From Carposina sasakii (Eukaryota; Arthropoda; Insecta; Lepidoptera; Carposinidae), in NCBI GenBank assembly GCA_014607495.2, contig CP053165.1:2412906-2476905 (forward strand): DNA of 64,000 bases, read 5' to 3'. Position numbers and translations under genes: made by a program. Below are positions 11,278 to 19,000 of this stretch, piece after piece. Each line of letters starts with the position of its first letter. Positions within the stretch are counted from its first letter, which is position 1. The notes beneath the pieces were generated by a model, which saw only the letters and a list, made by a program, of their open reading frames with translations, was not told the DNA's origin and made no database searches.

Positions 11278-11391
11278 ATGGATCGGCGCAATATGATTTC
11301 TTTTTTGAAACTCATATTGCCTAGGATTAGGCGTTGGTTTCACGGCTGACTGCCTGCCTGACACCAATTCTCCTCAAGTATAGCTAAGTTA
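11278..11391 (-). repeat. SINE tail (S1 variant) fragment
   Basis: Reverse-orientation tail shared with 55334-55575: AAACTCATATTGCCTAGGAT and CTGCCTGCCTGACACC. The tRNA-like head is absent. Confidence 0.55.
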
Positions 11392-11520
11392 CAATACATA
11401 CATACATATAATCACGCCTTTATCCCTTACGGGGTAGGCAGAGTACCAAAAGCCGATAGGACCACATGGTGCCACTTCTGACCAATATTGAGGGTATAGT
11501 TGAGATATAGGTACAAGTTC
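11392..11520 (-). mobile_element. R5 retroposon copy
   Basis: Starts with the ACATACATACATATAATC tail and continues CTTTATCCCTTACGGGGTAG and CCACATGGTGCCACTTCTGA. Reverse orientation. Confidence 0.7.
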
Positions 11521-11760
11521 TTCTTGTTCTTAAAATTGTATTTATGGTAAAATAAAATAAACGAAACGAGTATGTATTTTATCATTCGCCTTTAATACAG
11601 AGAGCGTTTTAATACAAAAGCAAAACTGACATGCCCAATTATAATTTAAAGCTGCATTACTTATTACTTACAATACAAAAACAACTACCTAACACTAGCT
11701 ATTACATACGAGTATACCTAAAAGATAGTCCTACTGCCGACAACATATTATCCAACTTAG

Positions 11761-11879
11761 AGCTGATTTTGCCTAACGTCAGATAGCATATCTGAAGAAA
11801 CAAGCTGATGCCGTTTTTGAGAAAGACAACATAAACTTTATTCTTCTGATAGGCTATCTGACGTTTGGCAAAATTGGCC
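11761..11879. mobile_element. small inverted-repeat element
   Basis: Arms of about 35 bp (ATTTTGCC(T/A)AACGTCAGATAG...TGAAGAA) face each other around a 45-bp centre. Likely a MITE, family not recognised. Confidence 0.6.
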
Positions 11880-12305
11880 CTTCATGCACTCAGCAAAGTA
11901 AGACATACAATACAACCATCAATATATCTAATGTTATCAAAACAAACACACATACTTCCCAGAACTACTCCAAGAAAATTAGCAAAATAAATTATTTATA
12001 TCTTCCCTCAATCGAAATAGAGCATAGATAAAATATTCAACATAATAAGTCGATGGAAACTTGTAGCTATTTGACTTAAGTAACATAATAAAATGTATGA
12101 AATTTTATTACAAAATTTATGCTGAAATAATCTAGTTCAATCACGATACTAGTTCAATCACAAGTTAGTTGTTTGATGAGGTTAAACGTATTATTAGACT
12201 TCAGTTAAAATTTTTAAGTATTTTATCTAATAGCTAATAATCTAACTAACCTATCAAATAACTAGTCCTTAAGCGCTTTAACATTATTTACTTTACATGA
12301 CAGTA

Positions 12306-12691
12306 TACAGGCTGATTTTTGGTCGTCAACGTTCCTGAAAACTACGGAATCTGCTCATCATCGCAATCATTTTTCTCCATTGAAGCATATCTGGGAAGTG
12401 TCTGGTTTCCAAAATAGTAGGGTCCAAAGTTGAGTAAATATAATACGTTTTTCCGCATATATGCACATTGACGCGTGTAGCAAGATTTTTCACGAGAAAT
12501 TATTAATATCTGTTTATGAAATAACTAGCATAAACACTGGACACTATAAATTTTGCCCGACAAAGTAATGAAAAAATTTTTTCAAAAAAATTTACATCTT
12601 TTCCCAGCATTTATTTTGGCATTAACTTACTTTATTTGATGTATAGAGTACGTACCCTTCGTTAACAGTGGCAACGAAAAAACAGCCTGTA
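12306..12691 (-). mobile_element. M1 MITE just beyond the Rh50 3' end
   Basis: M1 is about 372 bp, TIR TACAGGGTG, flanked by TA. It contains TCTCGTGAAAAAATCTTGCT, AAACGCAGTCTATTTACTCA and GTAGTTTTCGGGAACGTTGA. This copy lies 240 bp past the stop codon in the orientation of the gene and could form part of a long 3' UTR or mark its end. Confidence 0.75.
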
Positions 12692-12864
12692 TGTACCTTA
12701 TATAAATCTTCTTAAAAACTGCAATTCTTTCAATGCCCAATATTTTCTGACATAGCAGGTAATCATTCTCGATAAGTCTATAGTTATTTCAATATTAACC
12801 TATGGCTAATTTTCCAGAGTTTATTTTATTTTTTATTGCAATGCCGCAAACCTTTTTTATAATG

Positions 12865-12870
12865 TTTATT
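12865..12870 (-). terminator. candidate poly(A) signal of Rh50
   Basis: An AATAAA hexamer on the minus strand lies about 60 nt beyond the stop codon. More A/T-rich AATAAA-like hexamers follow within the next 50 nt. It is the first good polyadenylation signal after the CDS. The true cleavage site cannot be read from sequence. Confidence 0.5.
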
Positions 12871-12931
12871 TACATCTCGTAACACGTCGGAATGTGCTTC
12901 ATCAAAATAATTAATTTCGTCCATTTTCTAA

Positions 12932-13014
12932 TTAGGGCAGCACCCAATTTACGTCGTCCTTGTATTTATCCTTATCTTCTAGAGGCTCGAAAACAGGTGC
13001 TTTAGCGAGGAATC
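12932..13014 (-). CDS. Rh50: Rh50 coding exon 9 (residues 393-419, stop)
   Basis: Encodes the short cytosolic tail with [13 protein letters not shown] and ending VNWVLP, then TAA at 12934-12932. The acidic block plus a near-terminal Trp resembles the Rh-family C-terminus. Acceptor is AAAG at 13015. The split Gly393 codon is restored across the junction. Confidence 0.9.
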
Positions 13015-16000
13015 CTTTAAAAAGATAACATACGTAATTATAATGATTATTTAGATTTAGATATATATTTAGATTACATTTAGACATTATTTTAATTACA
13101 ATATGAGATGATAGTAATAACAGTAATAAGTAATATAGAAAGACTAACGGTGTTATTACAAAACCGCGTTTAAAGTTACGCACAGTTCAAGAATTACATT
13201 TGACTACAAAATGTATAGAATATCTGTCAAAATTCGACAATGTTTATCTTAAATTATTTGGTATTAATACGAACGTTTAGCTTAAAGAATGTTTATGCCC
13301 TAGTCAATAAACCAAATCAGTTACTTTAATATACAGGGTGTAACAGAAAGGGTATGTTAAGCGAAAAGCTATGTAAATAGCCCACTATAGAGAACCTATT
13401 TCCAAAATTTGAGACTCGAAATCAAATTTTTGTTTTTCAAGATTGTATGAAAATTCCTGGGATATTTAAAAATTCTCCATAATATCGGGAAAAATAAACA
13501 TGTGATTTCGGGTCTCAAATTTTGTGGATAGGTTCTCTACAGTGGGCAATTTACATAGCTTTTTGCTTAACATACCCTTTTTGTTACACCCTGTATATCG
13601 TAGAAAAAGCATGAAGACTTACCGGTGCAGAATCCACCCATCAGAGCAACACCCAAGGTGACAATCAACGCGTAGAATTGATGCAAAGCTTGGGTTCCAG
13701 CGGACCTGCCTAGTCCATCCTATGGAAAATAATAATTCAGGGTTTATGAAATCCATAAAAATTTACATTAATTTTTTATTAATATTTATTATTTAATATT
13801 ATATACGTTGCTTATTTATAAAGACCCAATAAAGCATACTCTATTGCCCGTAACTTAGTCCTTGTGGACCATACATGTCCTTCTCCGCACTTGCAACTAG
13901 CATAGCAAAAAGACTAGTTGAACGAACAAAGAGCTAACAAATAAACAAACTTACATTCGCATTTATAATGATTATATTATAATAGTATTATTTATTATAC
14001 TAAAATATATTATATTTAAGGTAAGATGTGATGTGGTTGTCGGTGAGGCTTACCTCCCACGTGGGATTTCATATAAGCTGACAGGTTAAATATGGATATA
14101 AATAAGGTGTTTTCATATATGTAATAATAATAATAATTTACTTACATTTGACACGAGACTAAGTAGGTAAGAAGAAAAAGCTTTTACTATGGAGCTAACT
14201 CTGAAATCGTGAAAAAGTCTGCTGTACCATACAAACTTACCTACTGGTAAGTAGGAAAAGCTTATGGAAAAAAAATATGGAAAAGCTGTTTTTTTTCACG
14301 ATTTCACGGTGCATCACCGATCACATCCAACTAAATGTTTTTCCTTACTTCCCAATCATTACCAAAACACACCCTACATTATGTTATCTTTGTAATACTT
14401 ACAACAGGATCCATAGCCGGAAACACACTGTACAGAACGTCGCCATACTTCTCCCTGGTGGCTAATGAAGCTACAGCAATAGATATCAGGCCAGACAACA
14501 CGCCGGGCATGCCGTGCAAATTGTGCACGCCGCATGTATCCATTATTTCTAATTTCTCCAATTGTGGCTGTGGAAAATAAGAAGATAAACTGAAATCCTA
14601 AAGAAGTTTCTACTGTGTCTTATTCCCGACTGCGCCATAAAGAAAATTAGGTATGTTTTCAAGTGTATGTTAGTATGTATTATATATTTCTTAGTGCACG
14701 CTCCAGAGCCTTAATGGGTTGTCGCATTTGAGCTTGTATGTATCATTAGATTTCTCTTAGTATTGAGACTGGGTCAAAATTTTCACGCAATCGGGTAATT
14801 CTTTTTAAATAAGTGAGGTTACTTCATTGTTGCTATTGTATTTGTCTATGTATATGTAATGCCTCGTGTCCATTATCGGTATTCATTGGCAAGGAAAAGT
14901 ATTTTAGGTGGCTAATAGAGCTATACATTAACTTTACATACTCGTATAGCAATAAAGTATTGTAAAACGTATATATAATTTGTATTGATTTTAATTATGA
15001 TTTTATTTTATTGAATTGATTTATAATTTATTTTATAATATTTGACATTATTATTATCCCTTCTGGCCCTCTCTTTTTGTGATTTAATTTGTAAATTTTA
15101 ATTATATTTATCGATGTAATCTAGGTACTAACAATAGGGTTAAGGTACTTCTTACTAACAACTAGGGCTATTATTGCCTGAGTGTAATTAAATAAATTAA
15201 AATATAGTATGTATACCTCCCAGGAATATCTCCCAAAGTTAACTCACAGTCAAGTATTTGTATCCAAGTACACTCAGCACACCAGCAGCTACACCAATAG
15301 ACAGAGCACCACCAGGGCCGATGGCCATGTTGCAGACTGCTCCCACAGCTACACCTCCAGCCAGGGTTGAGTTCTGCACGTGTACCATATCCAGCTTGCC
15401 CGGCTCGTGGCTGACAGCTGCTGATACGACGTATGAAGATACCTTTTGGAAAAACGAATAGAAATTCAAATGGCTTCTTTAATGAATAAAACCCATTTAT
15501 TTTTGTCTGTCCTGAGGGACTTTATTAGAAGCTGCATCTCCTTCCGTGCATGTCGTAAGAGTCGACTAAGGAAGGATAAGGGAATACCCAGTTGATAAGT
15601 ATTCCCTTATCCCCTTTAGAATCCTGCAGTTCTGGCTACCCCATTTCGAAAACACAGCCGAGGAAACAATACAGTGTATTTGTACTACTCGTATATGTTC
15701 ACCGTAGCCCCTAGCCATGTGGTGTGTGGCAGAGTAAACTATTACCACCACATTTCTGTCCGTGGGTATTGTAAGAGGTGAATAAGGAAGGGTCCGAGAG
15801 GTGGGCAGCTGCAGCGCCCCCGTGTTGAAAATCACACTGCAGTTACCAACCAGCGTGGTGACTATGGGCAAAAAACCCCTATGGTAGTCGTCTTGTGACG
15901 TGGCCTGGGGCAGGCCTATGTCCAGCAGTGAACTGCAATCATAATTATCATTTACAGCCCTGGGAAGTCAACTGTTGGACATAGGCCTCCCCCAACAACC

Positions 16001-19000
16001 TCCACTCCGACCGGTCGGACGCCCGCGACCTTGGCCAGGTTTGCCGATACGTGGTATCCACTCTAGAACTTTCAGACTCCATCGGCATCAGTTCTTTGAG
16101 CTATGTGCCTGCCCATTGCCACTTCAGCTTGCTGGACCGTTGAGCTATGTCGGTGATTTTTGTACGTCTGCGAATCTCCTCATTTCTGATTCGATCACGC
16201 AGAGGTCCCGAGTATAGCTCTCTCCACCACTCGTTGTGCGATCCTGAGCTTCTTTATGAGGTACATAGTTAGAGACCACATCTTGGCACCGTAGTAATAA
16301 TGTATGCTCACCGTAGCTGCAGCCAATGATAAGTAAGTGTTGATGACGGCCCGGTTTCTCTCGAAGTCGGTGTCAGTGAGAGCGCTGTTAAACAACGGCC
16401 AGAATACCCACAGGAATAATGAACCTGGAAAAACATTTTAAAAATAATGTAACATAGGCTAAGCAACTGCATTATTGTCATAGTTAATATTTTGGGTCAA
16501 TGACTATTTATCTAATTCTTAATATTTTCCATCCATAGGAAAGTAAGGTATTTAATAAGTGTCAGTTACTGTTAAAGCTTTTTCTATTGATTAGTTTAGC
16601 AGTTAACTCTGACAATAATCATAGATATCAATATTTATATTAATATTATTATATTAAATTACTTCTAAAAACTAAATTACTATATTACATTTTTTATATT
16701 ATATTTTTTCTAAAGTCGATTAGTTATTTTTAAGGTAAGAAATAGTTTTCCTTTATGGATATGGTCCTAGCAGCCAATTAAAAGTAATTTAGGATTACTA
16801 GAAAACATTTCGCATTAGATTCGCTACTGAACACTACATTGTTGTATTTGTGTTCGAATAGCGGCGGTATTCTCACTCAGATAATTTGTGAAATTTAGGG
16901 AATAATATGCATTCCCATCATGATATCTTTGCTAACTTACCAATCATTGCAGAGACGTCAGACATATAAGTAGGAGTGTTCATTTTCTGTTCTGGTTCTA
17001 CTGACTCTTTCTTATTAGTCCTTAGTGCTAGACTGACACCTAATCCAAAGTATGCACCAAAAGTGTGTATAGTGATTGAGCCACCGGCATCAGCTGCCTA
17101 TAAATTGCAAAAAAGTTCTAAAAGACAATTTAGATTTAAGAATATTTTTTGTAAAAACATTATAAATATTCCTTAATTAAATTTGCTCATCGTAAACTAT
17201 TCATATTTCAGTACTTAAGATTTTTGGTAATTATGTTTAAAGATTAATTAAAAATATCTAATCTTCATAATCAGCTTACTTTACTGTAAATACAAAAAAT
17301 TTTATTGGTACTATAATTATGCCTGTCTCTAAGAAAGATTTTATCTTCATCTTTTTAGCTTTACTTGTATAAGATGTACAAAAAGGAGCATCAATGCTTA
17401 AGAGTATTTTTGGGACACGATTAGATGAGACACATTATTTATTTTTCATGATTGTATGAACATTCCTGAGCTGTTAGAATTTATACTATCTGGAAAAATA
17501 AATATGTGACTTCAGGTAAAAAAAATTGTGGATAGATTTATTTATTTATTTACACACACATATAACTAATGTTTATCATTACAGGTTCCCCTAATGCGAT
17601 AAATTAGCTTTTATCTTAACACTTATTGTTAATTATAAGTACCCATCACTAGGTCTATAAGACCCTTAAGTAGTATTAGTGCTCTCTTATACACTGTATA
17701 TAAAAATAACAAACGGTTATATGCTTGTCTCTAAGAAAGATTTTTATCTTCATTTTATTATTTTCTATTTACTTCAATAAATATTATCTTACCCGCAATA
17801 AAGAAGTTACGATATACATGTTGATACATCCAATTGCTACTTCGAATAAGCAAATCAGTAACAACTGTAAAGGGCTCGTTATTCCCAGGAGAGCACCAAA
17901 GGTTATTAAAACAGTGGCAGCCATTATGTCGGCCTCTGAAAAAAAAAACGTTTTTTTTATGGGAAATTAATGCATATTTCAAATTTAACTACATAACTTG
18001 GTTATGCCCAATGTTGTGGCTGTCAAAGTTATTATGTTACGAATATTGCTGTCCATAAGCTTTAATGCTGTTATCGGCAATAATATTTTTTTAAATACGA
18101 GGGATTTAGTTAAAAACCGATGGTGTTTAAAAAACGGTGTTTAAAAACAACCAAAAAGCTAACCTAAAGTTACTCCCAGATGTGAATACCTACATTCAGC
18201 ACGTTTTGTTAAAGATATGTAGATACTTTAAATTTAGATTAGATATCTCCTAGCTGATGCTGCCGTTTGTTCTCTTGGACGATACTTTGATAAAACTTGG
18301 CAGACATATAACTTACACATTAGGATAACACAGAGACTATACATACATGTGTAATAAAAAGGGGTATGTTAAGCAAAACGAAACAACATGAACATAGCCC
18401 CCTATAGAGAACCCTTATAGAGACTATAAATCACATGTAAATTTTTCCTATAGTTGCAGCAGTAAAATCTCATACTACTCTTCATACTATCTTTCAAAAT
18501 AAGATAGCAATATTGACATAGCAAGATTAAGGATTAATGTTTTCAATTTGATTTATTTCAAAATCTCTGAAGTGTAAACGGGTCACCTATTCACAAGGAG
18601 ACAGATTTCACATTACGCCTCATAGAACTTGAATCTCCCCATCCACTCGACTTGATTGATCAAATGGTAATGGTCGATGCAGGTCGAGTGCTCCGGCTAG
18701 TGTCAAATTAATCGAAGTTACCGTATTAGATACGTTACACTTTTGCCACCTTTACCTCCGATAGATGATATTCGGATTTCATATTAACACATGTTTCATT
18801 AAGTAGTAATTATTTCTTTGCAAATCGCTTTGGTCAGAGTTTCCCAAATATTGAAAATCTGTTATTTTATTTTTATTATAATCTGGATGCGTGGATGGTG
18901 CGTGCTGCCGGTGATGACCTACGGTGCCGAGACGTGGTCTCTAACTATGTGCCTCATAAAAAAGCTCAGGATCGCACAGCGAGCGATGGAGAGAGCTATG

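Noticed and set aside
14277..14580. Plus-strand frames overlapping Rh50 exon 7
   Set aside because: Shadow frames of the minus-strand exon, without independent support.
15258..15461. Plus-strand 67-codon frame over Rh50 exon 6
   Set aside because: Antisense shadow of a strongly conserved exon.
16195..16311. Open frame continuing Rh50 exon 5 downstream
   Set aside because: It crosses a good GTGAGC donor, and the residues match an RTE retrotransposon, while the next true exon resumes the Rh family pattern in phase.
18818..18890. Upstream part of the 169-codon frame at 18818-19327 as host coding sequence
   Set aside because: It precedes the RTE insertion point and has no homology. Only the part from 18891 on is RTE-derived; the ATG is accidental.
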